From positions 62,001-126,000 of the forward strand of contig NZ_JAHMHW010000003.1 in NCBI RefSeq assembly GCF_020169515.1: a stretch of 64,000 nucleotides of DNA, read 5' to 3'. Positions 32,397 to 41,618 of this stretch are shown one piece after another (position 1 is the first letter of the stretch; each line of letters starts with the position of its first letter). This DNA comes from Paenibacillus vietnamensis. GTDB taxonomy: Bacteria; Bacillota; Bacilli; Paenibacillales; Paenibacillaceae. Made by a program: the position numbers and the translations under genes. The notes below the pieces were generated by a model. That model was not told the DNA's origin. It did no database searches and saw only the letters and a list, made by a program, of their open reading frames with translations.

Positions 32397-34001
32397 CTAC
32401 TCCCGATATTCCTCTGGGGTGAAGCCCGTTATTTTCTTGAAGATTTTGCTGAAATACGTGTAATTATGATAACCGACCTTATCAGCCACCTCGAACACTC
32501 TTAGCTTCCCGCCCTTCAGGTAAGCCTTTGCATGTTCAATCCGGACGCGGGTCAAGCATGAGATAAAGTTCTCCCCTCGCTCTAGCTTGAAGATGCGGCT
32601 GAGATAGGACGGATTAACATTGATTTGGCTGGCTACGCTCTGCAACGAAATATCCTCTGCATAATTCTTGCTGATAATATCGGCCGCGATGTCCGCATAT
32701 GTGCGCTCCTCCATGAAGCGAGCGTCGTATTCCAAACAAGAGCTGATGTAAGCTGACACGCTGCGATGAATATCCTCCCAGCTCTCCCCTTTCAGTACCG
32801 ATTCATAAGGCGACTTCTCGGCGAAAGGGGGTCGGGGTCGCTTCGCAGCCCATGACAACCGCGCATGGACGGATTCCATCAGCAGGATATATTTCTCGCG
32901 AACGCTGCTCTCGTCAGCCCGCAGCGCCTCCAACGCGGAACGGATTCCGGACAGAAATTGCTCCGCCTTCTTGGCATCCTTGCTTGCCCACACTGTGACA
33001 AAATCATGCTCCTGCTCTGGACTCAGCTGTACGTCGACCGCCTGCCGATCGTGCTCCTTGACTGCATCGTCGTAAAACAATACCTTGCCGGCGCCTGTAT
33101 AGAAACGGTTACGCAGCGCAAAATCAGCCTCATAATATGCCGCTTTAATGAACTTGTAGCCTGGCACGACCGTGCTTATGCCAACAGTAAAGGTCAAATT
33201 CATGAAATCTTTTATCGAAGCCAGAAGCTTGCCGCACAGCTTCTCGATATCGGCACGGACAGATTCGCCGCCAGAAACCGAATTGACGATGATCAAATAT
33301 TCCGAAGAACTCCAGATAACGATCTCTTTGTTCCACTTGGACGGTATGACCTCATCCATAATGTTCAAGATCGAGAATCGGAGCAGCTTTTCATCCGTCT
33401 CTACATATTTCTTCTTCACCTCTTCGAAATGACTGACTTTAAATTTCATGACGGTCAGTTCATCCGGTTTGACCTGAATACGAAGTTCATCCGCCTTCGC
33501 TTTCGCATCACTTTCGTTTACGAAACCGCTTATCAGGTCCTTAAAAAGACTTTCCTTCAGATGGCTCAAGCTTTGCAAAACGTCGTGTGCCATTGCGGGA
33601 TGCTTCTCTTGGTTTTCGCGCTCTGCCTGCAGCTTCTGTTTTATGGAGATGAGCAGCTCGGAGAGCGAAGCCACCGTAATCTCACTCTTAATCAAGTAAT
33701 CCGTCGCACCTAGCTTTAGAGCCTCCTTCACATAATGCAGCTCGTCAAAGTTGCTCAGGATGACATACTTGCAGGATTTCAATGCGCCGGATGCTTCCCG
33801 GATGAACTGCAGCCCGTCCATGACAGGCATCTTGATATCCGTAATGATCAAATCAGGTGAGGTTGCAATCGCAATCTCCAGCCCTTCTTTCCCGTTCCCT
33901 GCTTCTCCGACGACTTGGAAGCCATGCCCCTCCCAATCGAGCATGGAACGGATTCCCACCCGCATTAACAACTCGTCATCCACAATCATCAATTTATACA
34001 T
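32397..34001 (-). CDS. YesN-type response regulator with unusual receiver switch region
   Basis: About 534 residues from the ATG at 34001, 7 bases after GAGG; the ATG at 34007 abuts the site. Receiver residues D8-D9, D55 (IITDIKMPVMDG) and K105 are intact. However, the segment after the phosphorylation site reads LSNFDELHYVKEALKLGA and LIKSEIT, where relatives have LSGYxDFxYAxxA and LKP. The C-terminal AraC domain ends in VGYHNYTYFSKIFKKITG. It should still be phosphorylated; the changed surface may alter partner or dimer contacts (inference). Confidence 0.95.
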   Translation of the reverse strand: MYKLMIVDDELLMRVGIRSMLDWEGHGFQVVGEAGNGKEGLEIAIATSPDLIITDIKMPVMDGLQFIREASGALKSCKYVILSNFDELHYVKEALKLGATDYLIKSEITVASLSELLISIKQKLQAERENQEKHPAMAHDVLQSLSHLKESLFKDLISGFVNESDAKAKADELRIQVKPDELTVMKFKVSHFEEVKKKYVETDEKLLRFSILNIMDEVIPSKWNKEIVIWSSSEYLIIVNSVSGGESVRADIEKLCGKLLASIKDFMNLTFTVGISTVVPGYKFIKAAYYEADFALRNRFYTGAGKVLFYDDAVKEHDRQAVDVQLSPEQEHDFVTVWASKDAKKAEQFLSGIRSALEALRADESSVREKYILLMESVHARLSWAAKRPRPPFAEKSPYESVLKGESWEDIHRSVSAYISSCLEYDARFMEERTYADIAADIISKNYAEDISLQSVASQINVNPSYLSRIFKLERGENFISCLTRVRIEHAKAYLKGGKLRVFEVADKVGYHNYTYFSKIFKKITGFTPEEYRE

Positions 34002-34081
34002 AAGCATCCCTCGATTGTCCGTTACTTCAGAACGGCTACTATTGTACGTATGAGAGCAGTCAATATGGTTAATCGTAACTT

Positions 34082-34324
34082 TTAATCAATTTTAACAATC
34101 TGCCAAAAAACAAGCAATAAGATGAAAGCTAACCATTTAATAGCTGAAACCATGTGAACGTCTGCAATTGACTTTGATGGCATGACGAAAATCCTTGCCG
34201 TCTTGCCTCCAGCAAAAGTCAGGCCACCATCACTGACTGGTTCAGACGGGAAAAAAAATGTATTGCCGTCGCTCGCGGTGCCAATTACGGTATATCTGCC
34301 GCTTGCTGCGGGACTGCGAAAAGG
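34082..34324 (-). pseudogene. Possible C-terminal fragment of a secreted glycosidase
   Basis: A minus-strand open frame of about 80 codons with no start, reading SGRYTVIGTASDGNTFFFPS, DGGLTFAGGKTARI and a hydrophobic end LAFILLLVFWQIV before TAA. The first part resembles an Ig-like beta module. With the fragment just upstream (34353-34490) it may be what remains of one large enzyme. Low certainty. Confidence 0.25.
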
Positions 34325-34352
34325 CTACCGAGTGATTTTATCGGCAGCCTTC
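34321..34352 (-). terminator. Probable terminator of the esterase/glycosidase operon
   Basis: Arms AAGGCTGCCGA / TCGGTAGCCTT on the minus strand (one mismatch) with a 9-base loop, then TTCGC. It lies about 170 bases past the glycosidase stop. The T run is short. Confidence 0.45.
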
Positions 34353-34490
34353 TCATGATGTGTTAAAATAACGCACTCCTTCTTTCTCCCAATACGAAGG
34401 CACCTTAATGTATGGCCAGTCGGTTGCGTCGTAGTCGGGATCAAAGCTTTCGTGCGCATTCCAAAAAATTCGGGAATAGCGAAAGGGCAT
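34353..34490 (-). pseudogene. GH2-like N-terminal fragment (45 codons)
   Basis: A short frame from an ATG with no clear ribosome site codes a peptide including FDPDYDATDWPYIKVPSYWE. This resembles the sugar-binding start of GH2 enzymes, where a D-D-T-x-W-x-x-I-x-V-P-x-x-W pattern is common. A TGA ends it after 45 residues. It is probably the remains of a lost beta-galactosidase-type gene. Assignment from motif memory only. Confidence 0.4.
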
Positions 34491-34522
34491 CTTCGCTCAT
34501 AAAGGATTTGTATGGTTATTCT

Positions 34523-36778
34523 TTAGCGCGGCAATTTGATTTCCTCTGATTCCTGATCATATATTGCTCCCTTGTTTCCTATCGGAATTTCAGCAAATGT
34601 ATCATAGATACGGTTTCTCTTGGTCCTCTCCTCCGGGCTGAGTCTTTGGGCGTCTGCAATTTCATAGCCGCCAAAGGTATCATACAGCCTAGAAGAGGGG
34701 TCGATTTCCACATAAGTGCACCAGGGCAGCCAGTGATAGTGGCTTTGCAGGATTTGACTTGTAAAGTTGCCTGCTTCATGTCCCAGGCCGGGCATGATAT
34801 ATCCGATGCTGCCGTCCACATCATTGGACTGTCGGGTGTTCTTATGGATAAACTCTGCAAAATCGCGATAATGCTCATCACCTGTAATGACATACAGTCT
34901 GTAATAGGTATATGAACAGGCGGCCATATACACATCGGCTCCCCCGCCAAGGGTGATAATGCTCTGTCCGCTGATGGAATACTTATTGAATGGATGTTTC
35001 GGCCAAGGGGTAGTCACAGGGAATGTCCACGCATAGGTCCAGGTTTCGGTATAATCGGCAGCGCCAATCGCGCCTTCCAGCCACTTGTCCTCACCGGTCA
35101 GATCATACAGGGCAAGGAAGCCAAACAAGGCATAGATCCCGGCCTCTTTATCCATGATGTCCGTGTTGTCGCAGGTGCCGCCCCGGTATTCCATGTTCAA
35201 GTAGGCATTATCGTAAGACCAATCCCCGGCCTTGATCGCAGCGGCTTTATATCTTTCATCGCCCGACACCAGATAGAACTGTACCAGAAAACGAATCACG
35301 CTGGGCGTATTGGCCTTGGAATCCATCCGGATAGAGCTGTCGGTATTGTATGCACGGTAAAAACTGCCGTCTTCATTCTGAAAATTCACAATCCAATCGG
35401 CGGTTTTTCTGCAGAATTCCAGCCAGGCCGGTCGCTCGTAGCCTATCTTGCGCATATAGAGATACGCGTCTAGAATTGCCTCAATCCCATCGGCAAGCAT
35501 ACGGATATAATGAGGATACGGCTCGAACTCCTTGATGCCGGGATGATAGCACATGTGCGGCAAGCCGGATTCGGTCATTGCCGTCCTCACCCAGAAATCA
35601 ATGATGTTCACGCCTTTTTCGAAGGCTTCGGGTACGATTTCTTTATCTCCGTAACGCAGCAACTGATAACCGATTCCCGGCTGCTGTCCGACAAAGCCAA
35701 ACTGGAAGGACACACTGGATATATCCATGTCGGGCAGTTGGCAGGAGAAAGGCAACCCGTACGAATCTCCGTATTGTTGCGTATATCTGGTGAACATTCT
35801 CATGCAGTTGTGGAAATGGAGCTCATTATCAACGTCGAATAACTTGTCGCGCATCCGGTCGTAGGTTACCCGCCAGATGTCTTTCATCATCATCTGAAAG
35901 CTGCTATAGTGTCCAAAATTCACAGCTACAGCGTAGTTTTGTTCAAAACCGACCTCCACCGGGTGGCTGACGCGCTGGAAGGATTTGAATTGATCTTTGA
36001 AATCAAGCCCAGCATATTTTCTTGTTGCGGGCATCTGACCATCACAGCCTGGGTATACATAATCAATAGACAATCCGTCGAGCTTCGTCTCGAATTCCTT
36101 ACGTACGGCAAAACCATAATACAGATAATTCATAGTTCTGCTTTCCGGCTTACTCATGCCAACGGCACCAATGGTAAATTTGGGGTCTACATGATTTGCA
36201 GCCTGTGCAATATCCAGAGACCGCATGGTCACGTCTGACGTCCAACGCGATATTGCCGCCATTTCTCCTGATGCGATGTTTTGCATGGTAAACAAAGGCA
36301 AGGCACAACCGGTCTCCAGTCGCCAGAAATACTCGCAATCCAGGTCTTTGCCAAAGGCGTTCTTAGACGCATATTCGTTTTGCTTATACCATACACCGGG
36401 CGCGAAACAGTTATAGTCATGCGGATCGTCCGATTCCGTCATTACAAAGGAGAGCTTGGTGGAAAAACCAAGGTCATCTCCCGTCTTCAGCACCTTGACG
36501 TTCCTGCTTACCTTGAACCCGGCGCCGGTTGCTTCATAAGTATCTGCAAAGGAAAATTCAGAGCCGGAGGGCACAGTTAATTTGCCTTTGGCTGTGATTG
36601 TATCGCCGGAAACGGCAATCTCGCTGTAAGCTTTGTCGTAAAACTCGCTAAGGGCAACAACGGTCTTTACCATTACAAACATCGGGCGTTTATTAAAATA
36701 TAAAAGTTTTCCATTCTTTAGCACCTCAACGCCGCCATCTTTAAAGAGCAAGGTATAGTCGCCGTTTACCAGTTTCAC
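34523..36778 (-). CDS. Six-hairpin-type glycosidase-like protein, family not assigned
   Basis: 751 residues from a GTG after AGGGGG, 3 bases from the esterase stop. Residues about 1-300 are beta-rich. From about 330 on there are repeated helical pairs (FCRKTADWIVNFQNEDGSFY, IKAGDWSYDNAYLNMEY, LFGFLALYDLTGEDKWLEGA) as in alpha/alpha-toroid glycosidases and lyases. Acidic and aromatic candidates include GTCDNTDIMDKEAG. No signal peptide, so cytoplasmic. I do not recognise a numbered GH/PL family. Coupling with an esterase suggests action on acylated oligosaccharides; this is inference. Confidence 0.7.
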   Translation of the reverse strand: MKLVNGDYTLLFKDGGVEVLKNGKLLYFNKRPMFVMVKTVVALSEFYDKAYSEIAVSGDTITAKGKLTVPSGSEFSFADTYEATGAGFKVSRNVKVLKTGDDLGFSTKLSFVMTESDDPHDYNCFAPGVWYKQNEYASKNAFGKDLDCEYFWRLETGCALPLFTMQNIASGEMAAISRWTSDVTMRSLDIAQAANHVDPKFTIGAVGMSKPESRTMNYLYYGFAVRKEFETKLDGLSIDYVYPGCDGQMPATRKYAGLDFKDQFKSFQRVSHPVEVGFEQNYAVAVNFGHYSSFQMMMKDIWRVTYDRMRDKLFDVDNELHFHNCMRMFTRYTQQYGDSYGLPFSCQLPDMDISSVSFQFGFVGQQPGIGYQLLRYGDKEIVPEAFEKGVNIIDFWVRTAMTESGLPHMCYHPGIKEFEPYPHYIRMLADGIEAILDAYLYMRKIGYERPAWLEFCRKTADWIVNFQNEDGSFYRAYNTDSSIRMDSKANTPSVIRFLVQFYLVSGDERYKAAAIKAGDWSYDNAYLNMEYRGGTCDNTDIMDKEAGIYALFGFLALYDLTGEDKWLEGAIGAADYTETWTYAWTFPVTTPWPKHPFNKYSISGQSIITLGGGADVYMAACSYTYYRLYVITGDEHYRDFAEFIHKNTRQSNDVDGSIGYIMPGLGHEAGNFTSQILQSHYHWLPWCTYVEIDPSSRLYDTFGGYEIADAQRLSPEERTKRNRIYDTFAEIPIGNKGAIYDQESEEIKLPR

Positions 36779-36781
36779 AGA

Positions 36782-38311
36782 TTATTCCCCCTTCTTATTC
36801 TTGAAATATTCCTTCACAAGGAACTGCATGACATCACTCGGTTGTTCTCTGACAAACTCGGAATTATCTTTGAATACCATGCTGTATGGTTCCTCAAGAG
36901 TAAAGGGCTCCCATCGCGGCAGTTCCTCACCTGTTGAATCCTTCCCGTTCGGATCACCGGAACAGATAAAGTTAGCCCAGTAGTTGCACATCTGGCGGGC
37001 AAGATCATAATGTTTACCTACGAAGGGTCTCCAGCATTTAGCCAGGGTTTCAAAGAAAAACCAGAGATCCACCGAGTGGAATGTGCCAGGGTCATCCCAG
37101 CCCGGTATTTCCGCATCAAAATTATAATGATACAACGGGATATTAGCTCCGGTATCCGCATTGGCTTGTGAGGCAATCCGAATTGCATATTCAATGGAAC
37201 TTACTGCAGCTTTCTTCACCGCTTCATCTATGTTGTCCGACTGAGCTTGGCAAAGTGCTAGAAACTCATCGGCATCATCGCCGAACATCTCAACAGCCAT
37301 TTGCCGAAATTCTTCAAGTGTCTTGACTTTCGGAACACTGAAAAACTCGGAAGAAGTGTGGCCCCAAAGCACAGGTATCTTCCAGCGCTTGTTTTCAAGG
37401 AATAGATCAAATGCGTTGCCTACGCTGAACACCTGGTCAACAACGGTACCCCAGAACGCCTTATATTCCAGCATCTTGTCACGGAGATATTCCGCTTCAA
37501 GCTTACGGGCTTCTGCAAGGGAGGAAACTCCAAGAAACTCAAAGAATTTCACGCCCTCTTGTTCGGCTTCCGTCAGATTGCGCCGGACTCTAGGCATGCT
37601 GCTTCCCGGGTAAAGCGGTGTAAAGACACCGCTCTGAATAATTGCTCTCTGAAAGAGGCCTTCGTTCTGAGGCGAAGTGAGCTGGCTCATGACGCTTCCG
37701 CCGCCGGCAGATTGTCCGCCAATCGTAATGTTGTCGGGATCGCCGCCAAAAGCCGCGATATTGCGTTTGACCCATTGCGTTGCGGCCTGCTGATCAAGGT
37801 GGCCGAAGTTTGCGGGAGCCTCCGCAGCTTCCGCCGTTATTTCAGGATGGCATAAAAATCCAAACACATTCAGACGGTAGTTTATCGTTACCACTACGAT
37901 CCCCCTGCGTGCGATGCGTTCGCCGTCAAACTCCATCTCGGCCGTATGGCCGACCTGCAGCCCACCGCCGAAGTACCATACAAAAACTGGAAGGTTTTCA
38001 TCGGGACTGTTTGCCGGAGTCCATACATTCAGGTAGAGGCAGTCCTCGTCCATGGAGATGTCCGGATCCACAGCCCATTCTCTAGTATAGATGTTATTTA
38101 TATCGATCTTTTGCCTTACCTGCATCGAGACCGGCGCGAAATCGTAAGCTTTCAAAACATCTTCCCAATCTTTTGCAGGCTGTGGGGCACGCCAGCGGTT
38201 TTCACCTACGGGCGGCGCGGCGAATGGGATACCTTTAAAACTTGTTATCCGAGGATCTGCTGCCGGCAATCCCTTAACCATACCGTTTTCAACTTTTACT
38301 ACTCTAAGCAT
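36782..38311 (-). CDS. Type-B carboxylesterase
   Basis: 509 residues of the alpha/beta-hydrolase carboxylesterase family. Landmarks are the N-terminal FKGIPFAAPPVGENRWRAPQ, EDCLYLNVWTP (89-99), the oxyanion region WYFGGGLQVG, and the nucleophile elbow GGQSAGGGS with Ser201. A probable catalytic His sits in GTFHSVDLWFFFETL. No signal peptide, so cytoplasmic. It is followed immediately by the hairpin glycosidase gene. Relatives include para-nitrobenzyl esterases; removal of acyl groups from imported sugars fits the context but is not proven. Confidence 0.88.
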   Translation of the reverse strand: MLRVVKVENGMVKGLPAADPRITSFKGIPFAAPPVGENRWRAPQPAKDWEDVLKAYDFAPVSMQVRQKIDINNIYTREWAVDPDISMDEDCLYLNVWTPANSPDENLPVFVWYFGGGLQVGHTAEMEFDGERIARRGIVVVTINYRLNVFGFLCHPEITAEAAEAPANFGHLDQQAATQWVKRNIAAFGGDPDNITIGGQSAGGGSVMSQLTSPQNEGLFQRAIIQSGVFTPLYPGSSMPRVRRNLTEAEQEGVKFFEFLGVSSLAEARKLEAEYLRDKMLEYKAFWGTVVDQVFSVGNAFDLFLENKRWKIPVLWGHTSSEFFSVPKVKTLEEFRQMAVEMFGDDADEFLALCQAQSDNIDEAVKKAAVSSIEYAIRIASQANADTGANIPLYHYNFDAEIPGWDDPGTFHSVDLWFFFETLAKCWRPFVGKHYDLARQMCNYWANFICSGDPNGKDSTGEELPRWEPFTLEEPYSMVFKDNSEFVREQPSDVMQFLVKEYFKNKKGE

Positions 38312-38368
38312 GTGACAACTCCCTTCATAATATTGGAACCTGTAAATGTGATACTTCTGTCTTCAGTC

Positions 38369-38511
38369 ATTCCTCTGATAGAGACGGTACGGCGATTTAT
38401 TCGTATGAAGAGTGCTAAAGGAATGTTCGGCGTGCTTGCGATGTCGAATGCATTCACAAAAAACGATCCGGACGGCAATGGAGAAGATGATACAAATGGG
38501 CTCGGTATGAG
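38369..38511 (+). pseudogene. Relic of an LplA-type binding-protein gene
   Basis: The plus-strand translation contains SNAFTKNDPDGNGEDDTNGL, which matches the Asp/Asn-rich loop (A-F-T-x-x-D-P-D-G-N-G-x-x-D-T-x-G-L) of CUT1 binding proteins. Neither the signal peptide nor the rest of the about 500 residues is present, and no start or ribosome site leads it. It is a leftover of a transporter operon, next to an IS3 relic. Confidence 0.65.
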
Positions 38512-38857
38512 TCGAAAGGACCGCTGCCCCTGCGACATAATATCCTTCAGAACTGAGATGTATAATTCTCGTATAATTCGGTCATTCACAATCATCTGAT
38601 TCCGACAACTGCGATGTCTTCGCTTTCATTATAATCATCCCAAACTTCTGACTACAATGTACATGTTTTTATATCGTTACCCGAATTTTACATCTTGAAA
38701 GCGTTTAACTTTCATTGCTCTGAGAAGCGTTGAAATATGCTTTATTACTCGATTCGGGAAAAAGCGTTGCTCATCGTTAAGCTTCTATGTGAAATTATTG
38801 CAGGGATTCAATTAACGCTACATTTGTGCAGCCAAACGGAAAAAACCGATTAACCAT

Positions 38858-39088
38858 AAGCGCGCCTACCGGCCTGATGAGGGTACAGGGGGTCCAATCG
38901 TATCCGAAGAAAGCCGGAAAGCGTATTTAAGCGCAATTCTCGACCTTCATGATAATTCAATCGTCTCCTAGGTATTAGGGCGTTCCAATACAATCCGCTA
39001 AAATTAAACGGCCTCAGTCCAATAGAATACAGGACTAAAGCCGCCTAATTATTTTTATTATTTGTACTGTTTACTTGACGGGATGCAG
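38858..39088 (+). mobile_element. Decayed IS3-family (IS150-like) transposase remnant
   Basis: Two blocks of OrfB are visible. One reads SRKAYLSAILDLHDNSIVS, then a TAG where a Tyr codon is expected, then VLGRSN. The other is shifted in frame and reads YNPLKLNGLSPIEYRTKAA then TAA at 39046, the usual IS3 C-terminus. After it comes TGTACTGTTTACTTGACGGG, like the tail of IS150-type elements. The DNA between the blocks and the whole front are missing. No other gene lies in 38512-38857, which is AT-rich with two imperfect cre-like motifs near 38697 and 38724. Confidence 0.75.
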
Positions 39089-39191
39089 TTCAGTATGCAA
39101 ACTCCTCCATGATATGTTGAACTATCATGCCCGTTCAATCATTTCTTCACCCTTGGTTAGATAGAGATGCAAAAACATCGCGCAATCTCCG

Positions 39192-40142
39192 CTAATCCAT
39201 AATCATGCCTACTACTTGTTTCGCGAATGCAGCATAGGGTTCGATCAGATCAGGATTTCGATCAATAGCCCACCTGAGGTTATCGAAAGCTCTTAATAGC
39301 AGAAAATGCCTTATATCAGAAAGATCTTTTCCACTTATTCCGTATCCGTCTATAAACGCTTTGAATTCTTCAACATTTGGGCTTTCCTCTAGTCCTAGGA
39401 TTTGGTAATGCATCAATTGAGCAATAGTTGCATGCGGTACCACGTTTACTTCTGCATTCCAATCCAGCAATATAACTTGGTTTGCCTGATTGACAATCGT
39501 ATTCTTTAAAGAGATATCTCCATGGTTTAAGCCGAAGCGGAACGGTTCACTCTTCAAATCTTCAAACAGTTTTCTTACTCTTTGCGATTCCATTTGAGTG
39601 ATGACTCCAAGCTCAATCAAGCGGTCATGCTCAGTCAAACTATTTATATTATACTGCACATATCCTTGCCAACTGCCGTCTGATCCGGCATGAGAAGGTG
39701 ACTGAAACTCACCATGGACTGGATCAATCAGATTCCCTCCATATCCTTTCACTTGAATAGAATGAATAAGCTTGGCATATTCGCCCAGTCTCCTCCAAAC
39801 ATTCAACTTGGGAACAGAACTGTCTACCCCATTATCTCCCTCAACAAAGGCTTGAATCATATATGCGGTTTCATCAACTATACCAATGGACAACACCTCA
39901 GGTCCCGGAATGCCAACTGCGGCTGCTTGCTCAATACACCATTTTTCTTTGATAAAGTTTGGAAATGTATCTTTATCGTTCATGCGGACAACAACTTTAT
40001 TGCTCTCTGTTTCGACTACGTAAACCTGATTTGTCATGCCTTTACCTATGATTTGATATGTAGTTTTTACTTGTTCCTGAAGAAAATCACCTGTAATTCG
40101 TTCTGCTTGTTTAACTAAAGAGTCTTCCATAATTTCTTTCAT
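39192..40142 (-). CDS. APH-like phosphotransferase
   Basis: About 316 residues. The ATG at 40142 follows GAGGGGG directly; the ATG at 40130 is an alternative 12 bases after it. The kinase-like fold shows GKGMTNQVYVVE (nucleotide loop), the catalytic GLNHGDISLKNTI and LLDWNAEV with the metal-binding Asp. This is the aminoglycoside-phosphotransferase superfamily, whose members act on antibiotics, choline, homoserine or sugars. The substrate cannot be named. Same strand as the next phosphotransferase but separated by 190 bases and a hairpin. Confidence 0.85.
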   Translation of the reverse strand: MKEIMEDSLVKQAERITGDFLQEQVKTTYQIIGKGMTNQVYVVETESNKVVVRMNDKDTFPNFIKEKWCIEQAAAVGIPGPEVLSIGIVDETAYMIQAFVEGDNGVDSSVPKLNVWRRLGEYAKLIHSIQVKGYGGNLIDPVHGEFQSPSHAGSDGSWQGYVQYNINSLTEHDRLIELGVITQMESQRVRKLFEDLKSEPFRFGLNHGDISLKNTIVNQANQVILLDWNAEVNVVPHATIAQLMHYQILGLEESPNVEEFKAFIDGYGISGKDLSDIRHFLLLRAFDNLRWAIDRNPDLIEPYAAFAKQVVGMIMD

Positions 40143-40233
40143 CCCCCTCAAAGTGCCGTGCTTCGAATAGTTTACCACATACATTTTTGGGGAATATGTT
40201 TATAACTAAACAATACTACCCGTCCCTCGGAGC

Positions 40234-40263
40234 GAAGCTGCCGATCAACTCAGCGGCAGCTTC
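40234..40263 (-). terminator. Hairpin between the two phosphotransferase genes
   Basis: A 10-bp stem GAAGCTGCCG / CGGCAGCTTC with a 10-base loop, about 70 bases after the stop of the upstream gene. No T tract, so termination is uncertain. Confidence 0.4.
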
Positions 40264-40332
40264 ACTAAACACTTGTAATTCATTAGCTTAACTAAGCTAA
40301 TTGAACAGAACTGTTATCATAATCAGTATTCG

Positions 40333-41220
40333 CTATTCATTCAGTAAAACATCGATAACCTTCTTCGCTTCTCTTACAGGGATGGATTTCTTATCTACTT
40401 CCCATGCCCATGTTATTAGCGCTTTCCATAATGCCCAACCTCTGGCCCTGTTTTCCGTTTCAGCGTCAAGGCCAATAGATTGAAGAAACACTTTCCTGCT
40501 TTTGTCATCAAAAAAGGTCCATGCCATGGTTAATTCTACTGCAGGATCGCCAACTGCCATTACGCCGAAGTCAATCACACTTGATAATTTGCCGTTTTTT
40601 ACAAGAAGATTTCCTGGACTAATGTCACCATGAATCCAAACAGGCTTTTTTGTCCATTCGGATGCGGTTGCTTGATGCCATATTTTTAGGCACTTTTCTG
40701 CATCTACTGCCCCTCTCAGTGTTTCGAGCGCACTTAAAGTCCACTCGTTGAATTTCCACACTGTTAGGGGACAACCTCTAAAATAGTTATGCTCCCCGCC
40801 TGCAGGACCATTCGATGCGTCGATTTGATGAAGCTCCTTAATAAACCTAGAAAGATCAACAGCAAATTCATTAATATCTGAGATATTGTCATGCCTTAAG
40901 GTTTCTCCATCAATCCACCTATTAACTGACCAATAAAAGGGATAGCCTTCGTCGGGTATTCCTTTTGCCAGAGGAACAGTAACAGGCAGCGAAAGATGAG
41001 GTCTTAGCTTTGGCAGCCATTCAGCTTCTTTCTCAACCTGCGGAGCATGACCTTCGTCTCTTGGCAGCCTCACGCTCATCTCATCGCCAAAATGAAATGT
41101 AAAGTTATCATATCCGCCTTTTTCAACAGGTCTGACAGGCAAGTCAGCCCATTGAGGAAATTGCTTTCTAATTAACCTTCGTACTAGATCGGTATTTATT
41201 TTGTACGCACTAAAAGACAT
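40333..41220 (-). CDS. Aminoglycoside phosphotransferase family protein
   Basis: About 295 residues from the ATG at 41220, about 10 bases after GGAGG; the longer frame from 41268 lacks a ribosome site. The fold shows EKGGYDNFTFHFGDEMSVRL (nucleotide-binding strands), WSVNRWIDGETL, the catalytic WIHGDISPGNLL and VIDFGVMAVGDP. These are typical of APH enzymes often annotated as aminoglycoside or macrolide phosphotransferases. Whether it gives resistance is unknown. A stand-alone gene in a region without transport functions. Confidence 0.88.
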   Translation of the reverse strand: MSFSAYKINTDLVRRLIRKQFPQWADLPVRPVEKGGYDNFTFHFGDEMSVRLPRDEGHAPQVEKEAEWLPKLRPHLSLPVTVPLAKGIPDEGYPFYWSVNRWIDGETLRHDNISDINEFAVDLSRFIKELHQIDASNGPAGGEHNYFRGCPLTVWKFNEWTLSALETLRGAVDAEKCLKIWHQATASEWTKKPVWIHGDISPGNLLVKNGKLSSVIDFGVMAVGDPAVELTMAWTFFDDKSRKVFLQSIGLDAETENRARGWALWKALITWAWEVDKKSIPVREAKKVIDVLLNE

Positions 41221-41539
41221 ATAGCACTTCCCTCCGTGTTTGAAATGGAACTGAAGGGATTCGTGCAAACTATTATCCCTTCCGCACCTCGAAAATAAAT
41301 GTATCGTTAACGGATTTAATGGTTCCCACGAAAATCACTCTCTTTCTTAAAGGGATAAGTTATTATACAGTGATGTATCAACAGCAATCTAGGTAATGAA
41401 TAATTTAAATCAATTAATCTCCCTCTATGAAAAATAGTTCCAATTCATAGTAAGACGGAATGGGGTCAAGCGAACCGACGCGAGGAGCCTTGGAAGATCA
41501 TGTTGCATTGGCTATGCCCCACATGCTATACAGAGTGAA
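41221..41539. other. Gap upstream of the APH gene
   Basis: About 320 bases with no gene. A perfect -10 TATAAT is read on the minus strand at 41367-41362, about 140 bases before the APH start, but no good -35 lies 17 bases upstream. Nothing else is recognised. Confidence 0.35.
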
Positions 41540-41572
41540 AATGGCAGCCTGACGTGAGGTCAGGCTGCCATT
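41540..41572 (-). terminator. Intrinsic terminator of the GH43 operon
   Basis: A perfect 14-bp stem AATGGCAGCCTGAC / GTCAGGCTGCCATT with a 5-base loop, followed on the minus strand by TTCAC. It begins 47 bases after the GH43 stop. Confidence 0.8.
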
Positions 41573-41618
41573 CGTTACCTAGGTTACAACACAACGCCTA
41601 TAGCAGTCGGTCTATCGG

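Noticed and set aside
38299..38595. 98-codon minus-strand frame overlapping the esterase start
   Set aside because: The opposite strand carries the binding-protein relic with a diagnostic motif, so this frame is its mirror.
38697..38740. cre sites near TGAAAGCGTTTAAC and GAGAAGCGTTGAAA
   Set aside because: Each has at least two mismatches at fixed positions, and the flank is a relic region with no clear target promoter.
39192..41220. Antibiotic-resistance island
   Set aside because: The two APH-like genes are generic superfamily members with unknown substrates, and no integron or intact transposon surrounds them.
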